The notes below the pieces were generated by a model. It was not told the origin of the DNA. It worked only from the letters and a program-made list of their open reading frames with translations, and made no database searches. Positions 1 through 6,469 of a DNA stretch of 17,499 nt are shown piece by piece. Source of the DNA: Candidatus Omnitrophota bacterium (GTDB taxonomy: Bacteria; Omnitrophota; Gorgyraeia; Gygaellales; Profunditerraquicolaceae); the NCBI GenBank assembly GCA_029563245.1, contig JAKQSG010000070.1, positions 1-17,499 of the forward strand. The letters run 5' to 3'. The first letter of the stretch is position 1, and the number at the start of each line of letters is the position of its first letter. The translations under genes and the position numbers were made by a program.

Positions 1-2
1 TA

Positions 3-656
3 TTAAAAGAAAAAAACGCTATTAGTAATATTAAGCGGATAGGAGAATTATCCGGTTTTGAATTTATCCACCGGCACCTTAAGCCCAAAGCTAAAACCTA
101 CGCCTATTTAAGATCATTAGATAAGGAGATCAGGTGGTTTAATAAGAGTTATCCCGGTCGTAGATGCCTGGATGCCTGGTTAATTTATTTTACGGGCCTG
201 GTTGATTCACTTAAGGCTGATGCGATTAGAGATATCTGTTTTAGGTTTGGCCTGCGTAAGGGAGAGGAGAAAAGGATATTATCCGCTAAAGGATTAACAA
301 AATCATTTACCCGTGAATTAAGCAGCCAAGGGATAATGCCCTCAAGGATATTCGACCTATTAGAGCCTTTAAGTTATGAAACGATTATTTGCCTGAGGGC
401 AAAATATGGAAATCGGGTATTAAGGCGAAATATTGAGAATTTCCTGGAGATTTATAATGGGATGTGTGTTTCTGTTTCGGGTGATGATTTGCATTGTATG
501 GGGCTTCCTCCCGGTCCGAGTTACCAGGAGATATTCCGACAGGTTCTAAATGCCAAGCTTAACGGTGATATCAAAACAAGGACTGGGGAGTTATCTTTAA
601 TTAAAAAGTTGTTAACAAAAGGAGTGAAGCTAAAATGTCAAGACAAGATAAGGTAG
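3..656 (+). CDS. tRNA nucleotidyltransferase / poly(A) polymerase family protein, C-terminal part (5' truncated)
   Basis: The left edge of the window cuts this gene; 217 codons are readable, in the frame beginning at base 3. No catalytic head domain is visible, so the assignment rests on the C-terminal helical part. Near the end, after DDLHCMGLPPGPSYQEIF, comes an LNGDIKTRTGE segment. This GxDL..G..PGP....I...LdGeikt pattern is the usual C-terminus of class II CCA- or A-adding tRNA nucleotidyltransferases, including the long bacterial forms that carry DHH and CBS domains upstream. The protein would act on tRNA 3' ends in the cytoplasm. Whether it adds CCA, only A, or also has DHH/CBS domains cannot be told from this fragment. 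It ends inside rbfA (22-base overlap), which suggests co-transcription with the translation genes that follow. Confidence 0.7.
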   Translation, partial: LKEKNAISNIKRIGELSGFEFIHRHLKPKAKTYAYLRSLDKEIRWFNKSYPGRRCLDAWLIYFTGLVDSLKADAIRDICFRFGLRKGEEKRILSAKGLTKSFTRELSSQGIMPSRIFDLLEPLSYETIICLRAKYGNRVLRRNIENFLEIYNGMCVSVSGDDLHCMGLPPGPSYQEIFRQVLNAKLNGDIKTRTGELSLIKKLLTKGVKLKCQDKIR

Positions 657-1021
657 CCGAGGCGATCCGCCAGGAAGTAAGCGTTATCATACACGATAAA
701 CTAAAGGATCCTCGGGTGGGGTTTGTAACCATAACTAATGTTGAGATAACACATGATTTAAGGTTTGCTAAAATATTCTTTAGCGTTTTAGGCAATGAGG
801 AGGCTTATAAAAAAACTAAGCTGGCCTTTGATTCATCTTTAGGTTTTATCCGTAAACTAATCGCCCAGAGGTTGAATCTGAGGTTTGCCCCGGAAATAGC
901 CTTTTATGAAGATAGGTCTAGCGAATACAGCGTACGCATAGAAGAGATTTTAAATCAGATAAAGGAGCATAATGAACAAGATAAGCCAAAGAAAGGTTTC
1001 CGCAGCAATAAGAAAACATAA
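635..1021 (+). CDS. rbfA: 30S ribosome-binding factor RbfA
   Basis: RbfA binds the immature small ribosomal subunit and helps 16S rRNA 5'-end maturation. The 128-residue length is normal for the family. The recognisable core is DPRVGFVTITNVEIT followed by DLRFAKIFFSVLG (about residues 25-53), the strand-helix-strand of the KH-like fold, and RLNLRFAPEIAFYEDRS (about 78-94) matches the family pattern. The tail (about 113-128) is rich in Lys and Arg and may contact rRNA. The ATG at 635 is preceded by AAAGGAG at 618-624. The start overlaps the upstream nucleotidyltransferase gene by 22 bases, and the end overlaps nrnA by 50 bases, so the three are probably translationally linked. Identification is from motifs and the rbfA-nrnA-ribF context. 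Confidence 0.93.
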   Translation: MSRQDKVAEAIRQEVSVIIHDKLKDPRVGFVTITNVEITHDLRFAKIFFSVLGNEEAYKKTKLAFDSSLGFIRKLIAQRLNLRFAPEIAFYEDRSSEYSVRIEEILNQIKEHNEQDKPKKGFRSNKKT

Positions 1022-1949
1022 ATCTTTTCTCATTACTACGCATACTAGTCCCGAAGGGGATGCCTTAGGTTCAGAGCTTGGTTTGTACTTCCTTTTGAAA
1101 AAGATGAATAAGCGGGTTTTTATCGTTAACCAGGATCCTCTCCCGCAGGAGCTAAGTTTTCTCCCCGGAGCCGATTGCATAAAATTGTACAAAGAAAATA
1201 ATAAGATTTCTTTCGATTGTATGGTAGCTTTGGATTGTTCTCATCTAAGCCGCGCAGGGGATGTTTATAAGTTGAACAGTAAGAGTCGCCCGGTTATAAA
1301 TATTGATCATCATATAAGCAATAATAATTTCGGAGATTATAATTGGGTTGAGCCGCATCTTTCTTCTGCCTCCGAGATGGTTTATCTGCTTTATAAAGAG
1401 ATGGGCATTGCCTTTGATAGGAAATCAGCGCTTTCTTTGTATGTGGGGATTATGACTGATACGGGATCATTCCGTTATTCCAATACGTCGGAATTGACCC
1501 ATAGGGCAGCCGCAGAGTTTATGCGCTTGGGCCTGGATATAAATATGGTTTATAGGGATATCTATGAAAATGTTTCCTTTCCCGATATGCAGCTTTTGAT
1601 AAAAATACTGTCAGGGGTAGTTAGGGCGAAGAATGGCAAAGTCGTCTATGTCTCAGTTCCGGCAGGGTTATTGAAACATAGAAAAGTTTCATTCGATCTA
1701 AGCGAACATATCTTAGGTTTTATGCGTGCGATAAAAGATGCGCAGGTAGCCGTTCTTTTTAAAGAAAACATCGGGGTAAAGAATGAGATACGTTTTAATT
1801 TGAGGTCTAACGGTTCTTTCGATGTGAATAAGATTGCTCAGTATTTTGGCGGGGGGGGACATAAAAATGCCTCCGGATGCACCATCAAAGGTAGGCTTGC
1901 AGATATACGCCGTAAGGTTATATCCAGGATAATTAAAAGTTTAAAATGA
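972..1949 (+). CDS. nrnA: DHH/DHHA1 phosphoesterase, NrnA-type oligoribonuclease / pAp phosphatase
   Basis: NrnA-family enzymes degrade very short RNA oligonucleotides and dephosphorylate 3'-phosphoadenosine 5'-phosphate in the cytoplasm, using two Mn ions. In this 325-residue protein the metal-site motifs are all present: HTSPEGDALGS (24-34), ALDCS (87-91), DHH (113-115), TDTGSFRYS (163-171), and the C-terminal DHHA1 signature GGGGHKNASG (294-303). The length fits the family. The ATG at 972 is preceded by AAAGGAG at 961-967 and is the only sensible start before the first motif, although it lies 50 bases inside rbfA. The glycine motif is encoded through a run of eight G (1851-1858), a possible slippage or sequencing-error point, but the frame stays open. 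The stop overlaps the ribF ATG (ATGA). Confidence 0.92.
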   Translation: MNKISQRKVSAAIRKHKSFLITTHTSPEGDALGSELGLYFLLKKMNKRVFIVNQDPLPQELSFLPGADCIKLYKENNKISFDCMVALDCSHLSRAGDVYKLNSKSRPVINIDHHISNNNFGDYNWVEPHLSSASEMVYLLYKEMGIAFDRKSALSLYVGIMTDTGSFRYSNTSELTHRAAAEFMRLGLDINMVYRDIYENVSFPDMQLLIKILSGVVRAKNGKVVYVSVPAGLLKHRKVSFDLSEHILGFMRAIKDAQVAVLFKENIGVKNEIRFNLRSNGSFDVNKIAQYFGGGGHKNASGCTIKGRLADIRRKVISRIIKSLK

Positions 1950-2896
1950 GAGTTATCTACGGGATTAATAAAATCAGGCAGAAGGCAGCTGCGGTAGTGG
2001 CTATGGGGGTATTTGATGGAGTGCACCGCGGGCATAAAAAGATACTTAAAGCGGCGGTAGCCAAAGCACGCCAGATCAAAGGAGTTAGTATTGTTGTGAC
2101 TTTCTGGCCCCATCCGCGGCTACAGGAGAGTCTTTATTCGCTTGAACACAGATTAGGTATTTTCGCGGAATTAGGCATTGATTTGTGTGTAGTGATTAAT
2201 TTCACGAGGCATTTTTCTAGAATTAGCGCCGCTGATTTTGTTAAAAAAGTACTAGTTGATAAGCTTTGCGCAAAGTATATCTACGTGGGAAAAGATTTTA
2301 GGTTCGGCAGAAATACCCAGGGTTCTTTTGTTTTGCTGGAAGAGTTAGGTAAGAAATATGGCTTTGAAGCAATAGGTTTTGCTATTGTTAAGCATAGGGG
2401 CAGGGCTATAAGTAGTACCTTAATCCGCGGGATAATAAAACAAGGGAAAATAAGAGAGGCTCAGGCTTTATTGGGCCGGCCGGTAAGTATTTTAGGGACA
2501 GTGGTAAAAGGTACTTCTTTAGGCAGGATATTAGGTTTTCCTACTGCTAATATAAACCCTCACCATGAGGTAATCCCGGCTGAAGGTATTTATGCGGTAA
2601 GAATTATGTTTAAAAGGAAGAAATTTATGGGGGCCTGTTATATCGGTAAAAAGCCTACTGTCAAGGCGCCTAAGAAAGTAACAGGAGTTGAGGTATATAT
2701 ATTAAATTTTAAAGGAAATATTTACGGGGAAAATCTGGAAATTCAATTTGTTAGGAAGATCCGTCCGGATAAGAAGTTTTCTTCTTTAGAAACTTTAAGC
2801 AGCCAAATCAGGAAAGATATAATCTGCGTTAGAAAAATTCTACTCTCTGCCTCCCAGAAGAAGACCACTATATATGGTTATTTGAACCCAAAATAG
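1946..2896 (+). CDS. ribF: Bifunctional riboflavin kinase / FAD synthetase RibF
   Basis: RibF phosphorylates riboflavin to FMN and adenylylates FMN to FAD. The 316 residues hold both modules. The N-terminal nucleotidyltransferase carries GVFDGVHRGH (21-30), a variant of the usual GNFDGVHxGH, then TFWPHP (52-57), the YVGKDFRFG loop (113-121) and ISSTLIR (155-161). The C-terminal riboflavin kinase carries GRILGFPTANI (193-203), the GIYAVRI strand (214-220), and VEVYILNFKGNIYGE (248-262) with the Glu expected to act as catalytic base. Start and stop fit the family, and the ATG overlaps the nrnA stop by 4 bases. A homolog often sits close to rbfA and truB; here truB is absent. The last gene before the dcw promoter, it has no convincing terminator after it. 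Confidence 0.95.
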   Translation: MRVIYGINKIRQKAAAVVAMGVFDGVHRGHKKILKAAVAKARQIKGVSIVVTFWPHPRLQESLYSLEHRLGIFAELGIDLCVVINFTRHFSRISAADFVKKVLVDKLCAKYIYVGKDFRFGRNTQGSFVLLEELGKKYGFEAIGFAIVKHRGRAISSTLIRGIIKQGKIREAQALLGRPVSILGTVVKGTSLGRILGFPTANINPHHEVIPAEGIYAVRIMFKRKKFMGACYIGKKPTVKAPKKVTGVEVYILNFKGNIYGENLEIQFVRKIRPDKKFSSLETLSSQIRKDIICVRKILLSASQKKTTIYGYLNPK

Positions 2897-2937
2897 CCAC
2901 TACTCCTTGTTTCATAATAAGTTAGGTATTTTTTTGC

Positions 2938-2966
2938 TTGACAAGAGAAAGTATTTTATCTATACT
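2938..2966 (+). promoter_or_regulatory. Predicted sigma-70 promoter of the dcw cluster
   Basis: TTGACA (2938-2943) and TATACT (2961-2966) are separated by exactly 17 bases: a perfect -35 box and a -10 box with 5 of 6 consensus bases. A T-tract (2929-2935) lies just upstream. Transcription would begin near 2973, giving a leader of about 40 bases before mraZ. It is the only promoter-like site in the only sizeable intergenic gap of the window, so it probably drives mraZ and the genes after it. Inference from sequence only. Confidence 0.8.
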
Positions 2967-2974
2967 TGACCTAC

Positions 2975-3001
2975 AAAGTGGTTAAAAGTGGAGAGAAGTG
3001 G
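2975..3001 (+). promoter_or_regulatory. Predicted MraZ operator: three AAGTGG boxes at 10-bp steps
   Basis: AAAGTGG at 2975, AAAGTGG at 2985 and GAAGTGG at 2995 form three direct repeats whose equivalent bases are exactly 10 bp apart, so all three face the same side of the helix. MraZ is known to bind short GTGGG or AAAGTG-like direct repeats in front of its own gene. The boxes lie just after the predicted transcription start, where a bound MraZ ring would block initiation or escape. The last box touches the ribosome binding site. The function is inferred from position and pattern. Confidence 0.75.
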
Positions 3002-3008
3002 GAGGAGA
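3001..3008 (+). promoter_or_regulatory. Strong ribosome binding site of mraZ
   Basis: GGAGGAGA lies six bases before the mraZ ATG. It is among the best Shine-Dalgarno matches in the window and its first G is the last base of the third operator box, so the operator and the translation signal share sequence. Confidence 0.75.
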
Positions 3009-3014
3009 TAAGCC

Positions 3015-3452
3015 ATGTTTTATGGCGAGTATCTGCATTCTATAGACCGTAAGGGTCGTCTTATATTGCCTGCCAAGTTTCGTGAAACAGCCAAAGCGCA
3101 TTTCATTGAGAAGTTTTTTGTTACCCGAGGTTTAGACGGTTGCCTGTTTATGCTAAGCGAAGAGGAGTGGAAGACCCAGGAGAATAAGTTTAAATCTATC
3201 TCCTTTACGAAATCAGAATCGCGTAAATTTAACCGGCTTTATTTTTCCGGAGCAGTGGAGGTAAATTTTGATGCACAGGGGAGGATTTTATTGCCTCAGT
3301 ATTTAAAAGATTTTGCCCAGATCAAGAAAGAAGTTGTCATTGTCGGCGTATCCAATAGGGTGGAAATATGGGCAAAGGATAAATGGGAAGAATTTTACGG
3401 TAATTCTAAGCAGTCTTTTGAAGAGATTGCCGAGAAGTTGATGGATGCTTAG
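3015..3452 (+). CDS. mraZ: Transcriptional regulator MraZ
   Basis: MraZ is the DNA-binding regulator found at the head of dcw clusters; it forms a ring of subunits and typically represses its own operon. The 145-residue protein has the two expected SpoVT/AbrB-like half-domains, each with the diagnostic loop: DRKGRLILP (11-19) and DAQGRILLP (86-94). The opening residues MFYGEYLHSID are also typical. Its gene lies right behind a strong promoter and three phased AAGTGG boxes, which fit autoregulation. The ATG at 3015 has a good ribosome binding site. It overlaps rsmH by 8 bases. Identification is secure; the regulatory effect in this organism is inferred. Confidence 0.95.
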   Translation: MFYGEYLHSIDRKGRLILPAKFRETAKAHFIEKFFVTRGLDGCLFMLSEEEWKTQENKFKSISFTKSESRKFNRLYFSGAVEVNFDAQGRILLPQYLKDFAQIKKEVVIVGVSNRVEIWAKDKWEEFYGNSKQSFEEIAEKLMDA

Positions 3453-4347
3453 TACAAATTTTCATACTCCCGTAATGTTACGGGAAGTTTTAGATTATTT
3501 AAACTTAAAGCCCGGGAAAACTATAGTAGATGCTACATTGGGGACTGCCGGGCATTCAAAAGAAATATTAGGGCGGATTCTCCCTGGAGGGGGGCTCATT
3601 GGTATTGACCGCGACGAGGATTCATTAAGCGTGGCGCGGCAAAGACTGAATGAATTTGGGTCCGCTGTTAAGCTCATCCGCGGAAATTTTGTGGATTTAG
3701 ATACGCTTTTATCAGATCTAAAAGTAGATAAAGTTGATGGATTCTTGTTTGATTTAGGTATTTCTACTTTTCAACTTCAAAATGCTGGGCGCGGTTTTAG
3801 TTTCCAGAGCGAGGGGCCTTTAGATATGCGTATGGATAAAGATAGTTATATTTCGGCTTACGATTTGGTTAATAACCTCAACGAAGATGAGTTGTCCACA
3901 CTTTTATGGAATTTTGGAGAGGAGAGGTGGCATAGCCGTATCGCACGCTTTTTGGTAAAGGAAAGGCAGAAGCAGCCGATAGCCACTACTATTGAATTGG
4001 CAAATATCGTATCTAAATCTATACCTTCGCGCTATCGCTGCCGGCATTACCGTATACATCCGGCAACCAGGACCTTCCAGGCGGTGCGTATTGCCGTTAA
4101 CAGGGAGTTAGAAATATTGGAGACTGCTGTTAACAAGGCGATTCTTGCCTTGAGAGAGAAAGGAAGAATATGTGTTATTTCATTCCACTCCCTCGAAGAC
4201 AGGGTAATTAAGTTTGCTTTTCGTAAGGCAGAGGCAGCAGGCCTTATAAATATATTAACCCCTAAGCCGCAAACCCCTACTCAATCTGAGGTGGAGGTTA
4301 ATCCGGCAAGCCGGTCCTCGAAGTTTAGGTCGGCAGAAAGACTGTAA
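3445..4347 (+). CDS. rsmH: 16S rRNA (cytosine1402-N4)-methyltransferase RsmH (MraW)
   Basis: RsmH methylates N4 of C1402 in 16S rRNA using S-adenosylmethionine and is a regular second gene of dcw clusters. The 300-residue length is typical. Visible motifs are HTPVMLREVLDYL (7-19), the SAM-binding loop TLGTAGHS (31-38; usually LGxGGHS, so one Gly is Ala here), the acidic GIDRDE (53-58), DLGISTFQL, GFSFQSEGPLDMRMD, the RTFQAVRIAVN segment, and VISFHSLEDRVIK near the C-terminus. The ATG at 3445 lies within the end of mraZ, so the two are probably coupled; only a weak purine stretch precedes it. The next gene starts 4 bases after the stop. Confidence 0.96.
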   Translation: MLSTNFHTPVMLREVLDYLNLKPGKTIVDATLGTAGHSKEILGRILPGGGLIGIDRDEDSLSVARQRLNEFGSAVKLIRGNFVDLDTLLSDLKVDKVDGFLFDLGISTFQLQNAGRGFSFQSEGPLDMRMDKDSYISAYDLVNNLNEDELSTLLWNFGEERWHSRIARFLVKERQKQPIATTIELANIVSKSIPSRYRCRHYRIHPATRTFQAVRIAVNRELEILETAVNKAILALREKGRICVISFHSLEDRVIKFAFRKAEAAGLINILTPKPQTPTQSEVEVNPASRSSKFRSAERL

Positions 4348-4351
4348 AGCC

Positions 4352-4720
4352 ATGAGGCTAAATAAATTTTTATCACTGGTGGTTTTTATTACTTTTTTCT
4401 CGGTGCTTTATGTCTATCAACAGAGCGAAATTATTCGTTTGGCATACGCAGGCCAGAAACAGCACGCGGTTTTCCAGGAACTCCTGGATAAAAATAGTGT
4501 CTTAAGATACAGTATCGAAAAGAATTCATCTCTGGTTAATATCGGCAGCAGCCTTTCTAGCCGTTCGGATTTTCAGATGCCGGATAAATATCAGCTGGTT
4601 AAGTTAGTCCCCACAAGTACTGGGGTGACCTTAAGCGAGCTATCAGGGAGTAAGCAGAATCTATTTGCTCGTTTCTTTGGTTTGAGCAGGCAGGCAGAAG
4701 CTAAGACGGTTAACCCTTAA
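4352..4720 (+). CDS. FtsL-like small bitopic division protein
   Basis: The gene sits between rsmH and the septal transpeptidase, the usual place of ftsL. The 122-residue product has a short basic N-terminus, one transmembrane segment (about residues 6-22) and then a heptad-like helix (about 25-60) facing the periplasm. That is the architecture of FtsL, which forms a coiled coil with FtsB/DivIC and activates the FtsW-FtsI synthase. The sequence itself is weakly conserved, as is normal for FtsL. After the helix, FQMPDKYQLVKL (74-85) could correspond to the FtsL membrane-distal region. A further tail of about 35 residues, polar and with an FARFFGL patch, has no counterpart that I recognise. The assignment rests mainly on position and topology. 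Confidence 0.65.
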   Translation: MRLNKFLSLVVFITFFSVLYVYQQSEIIRLAYAGQKQHAVFQELLDKNSVLRYSIEKNSSLVNIGSSLSSRSDFQMPDKYQLVKLVPTSTGVTLSELSGSKQNLFARFFGLSRQAEAKTVNP

Positions 4721-4744
4721 CATTTTTGTTAATCAAAACTTAAT

Positions 4745-6469
4745 GTGTATATAAGTAACTATCGCCGTAAGTGCGAGGCGGTATTCCTATTTTTCCTGCT
4801 TTTCTTAATTATCTGTGCCTTGAGGCTTGTTTATATCCAAACCTTCCGTTCAAATTACCTTGCGGATATTGCCAGGAAGCAGCATAACCTTTTTGCTGAG
4901 ATTGAGCCTTCCCGCGGGATAATTTATGATCGCAATATGAAACCGCAGACTTTAAACCTTCCCGCGGACTCCCTTTATGCAGCTCCTAATATGATGAGTA
5001 ATACCCAAAAAAAAATGGCTATCACTCAGCTATCCGACGTGTTGAATTTAAGCCAGGATTATTTAAGGGAGAGGTTATTTCGTAAGAAGGCCTTTATTTG
5101 GCTAAAACGTAAGTTAAGCCTGCATGAGGTTGAAGAGGTTAAAAAATTGAAGATTAGGCACTTAGGATTTGTGAGGGAGAGTAAGCGCAGTTACCCTAAT
5201 ACTTATCTGGCCAGCCAGATTATTGGTTTTGCGGGGTTGGATAATACCGGACTAGAAGGCATTGAGCTTTCTTTTGACGAGTACCTGAAAGGCACCGCAG
5301 GATGGGGTTTATTCTTGCGCGATGCCCGCCAGTCAAAACTGGATGTTTATGAGAAGATGGTACTGCCTAAAGACGGCATGGATATTGTTTTAACTATTGA
5401 TCAGGTGGTACAATATATCGCTGAGAGGGAGCTTGAGAAGGCTTATAAGACTTATAATGCTAAAGGGGCGAGCATAATTGTGATGGACCCTTATACCGGC
5501 AGGATTCTGGCTATGGCTAATCGGCCTTCCTATGATTTAAATGAGTATAAGAATGTAAGCAAGGATCAGAAGAGGAATCGCGCTATATGTGATTTATTCG
5601 AGCCGGGTTCAGTATTCAAGATTGTTACCGCATCCGCTGCTTTAGAAGAAGAGAGATTAAACGAAGAAGATAAAATCTTCTGTGAGAATGGGGCATACCG
5701 CGTAGCCAATCATATCCTGCATGACCATGTTCCTCATGGATGGCTTTCTTTCCGTGAGGTAATCGAGAAATCCAGCAATATTGGCACTACCAAAATTGCC
5801 CAGATGCTCGGGGCAGATGTTATCTATAAATATATCAAGCTTTTTGGTTTTGGCTCCAAATTGGGGATTGACCTTCCCGGTGAGATATCTGGCATGATTA
5901 AGGAGCCTCGTTATTGGTCTAAGACTTCCATAGGCGCTATCCCTATAGGGCAAGAGGTAGGCGTAACCGCGCTTCAGCTGGCTAGCGCTCTTTCTGCCAT
6001 TGCTAATGGAGGTAAATTAATGAGGCCTTATGTTATAGAAGAAATCAGAGATAAACAGGGTAGGATTGTAAAAAAGAACAGCCCTGTTTTAATACGCAGG
6101 GTTGTCTCTGAGTGGACAGCAGCCAGGGTAGCTAAAATGCTTACCGGAGTAGTTGAGGAGGGGACAGGTAAAATGGCCCAAATGCAGGGGTTGACTTCTG
6201 CAGGTAAAACCGGTACTGCTCAGAAGCTTGAACCAGGAGGAGGATATTCCCACAATAAATTTATCGCCTCCTTTATCGGATTTGCTCCTGCACAGGATCC
6301 GGTAGTGACGATCATAGTTTCTTTGGATGAGCCGCGCCCTTATTATTTTGGAGGAGTTGTTGCTGCTCCGGTATTCAAGAGCGTTGCTGCGGATGTGGTA
6401 AGGTATTTGAAAACAAAACAGGCAGTATCTACTCAATTGAAATTAAATGAAGTTAGAAGAGACCATTAA
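4745..6469 (+). CDS. ftsI: Septal peptidoglycan D,D-transpeptidase (FtsI / PBP2B class)
   Basis: This class B penicillin-binding protein cross-links septal peptidoglycan in the periplasm in complex with FtsW. Over 574 residues it has a transmembrane anchor (about 13-33), the dimerisation/pedestal domain opening with EPSRGIIYDRN (54-64), and the transpeptidase domain with all three active-site motifs: SVFK (289-292, catalytic Ser289), SSN (343-345) and KTG (488-490). No PASTA repeats follow. The start is a GTG at 4745: the in-frame stop at 4730 leaves nothing earlier, and the ATG at 4743 is in another frame with an early stop. No Shine-Dalgarno site is visible; the 24-base gap after the ftsL-like gene is A/T-rich. 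It overlaps murE by 23 bases. Confidence 0.93.
   Translation: MYISNYRRKCEAVFLFFLLFLIICALRLVYIQTFRSNYLADIARKQHNLFAEIEPSRGIIYDRNMKPQTLNLPADSLYAAPNMMSNTQKKMAITQLSDVLNLSQDYLRERLFRKKAFIWLKRKLSLHEVEEVKKLKIRHLGFVRESKRSYPNTYLASQIIGFAGLDNTGLEGIELSFDEYLKGTAGWGLFLRDARQSKLDVYEKMVLPKDGMDIVLTIDQVVQYIAERELEKAYKTYNAKGASIIVMDPYTGRILAMANRPSYDLNEYKNVSKDQKRNRAICDLFEPGSVFKIVTASAALEEERLNEEDKIFCENGAYRVANHILHDHVPHGWLSFREVIEKSSNIGTTKIAQMLGADVIYKYIKLFGFGSKLGIDLPGEISGMIKEPRYWSKTSIGAIPIGQEVGVTALQLASALSAIANGGKLMRPYVIEEIRDKQGRIVKKNSPVLIRRVVSEWTAARVAKMLTGVVEEGTGKMAQMQGLTSAGKTGTAQKLEPGGGYSHNKFIASFIGFAPAQDPVVTIIVSLDEPRPYYFGGVVAAPVFKSVAADVVRYLKTKQAVSTQLKLNEVRRDH

Noticed and set aside
336..656. A separate 106-residue gene starting at ATG 336
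   Set aside because: The frame is open from base 3 and the upstream residues continue the helical domain, so this is the end of a longer truncated gene, not a complete small one.
2865..2880. Short inverted repeat ACCA/TGGT at the end of ribF
   Set aside because: Only four pairs with an A/T loop, within the coding sequence and not followed by a T run.
2897..2937. Possible rho-independent terminator after ribF, ending in a T7 run
   Set aside because: No stem of more than about three pairs can be drawn in front of the T run, so it is not a convincing terminator; the T-rich stretch may instead help the promoter.
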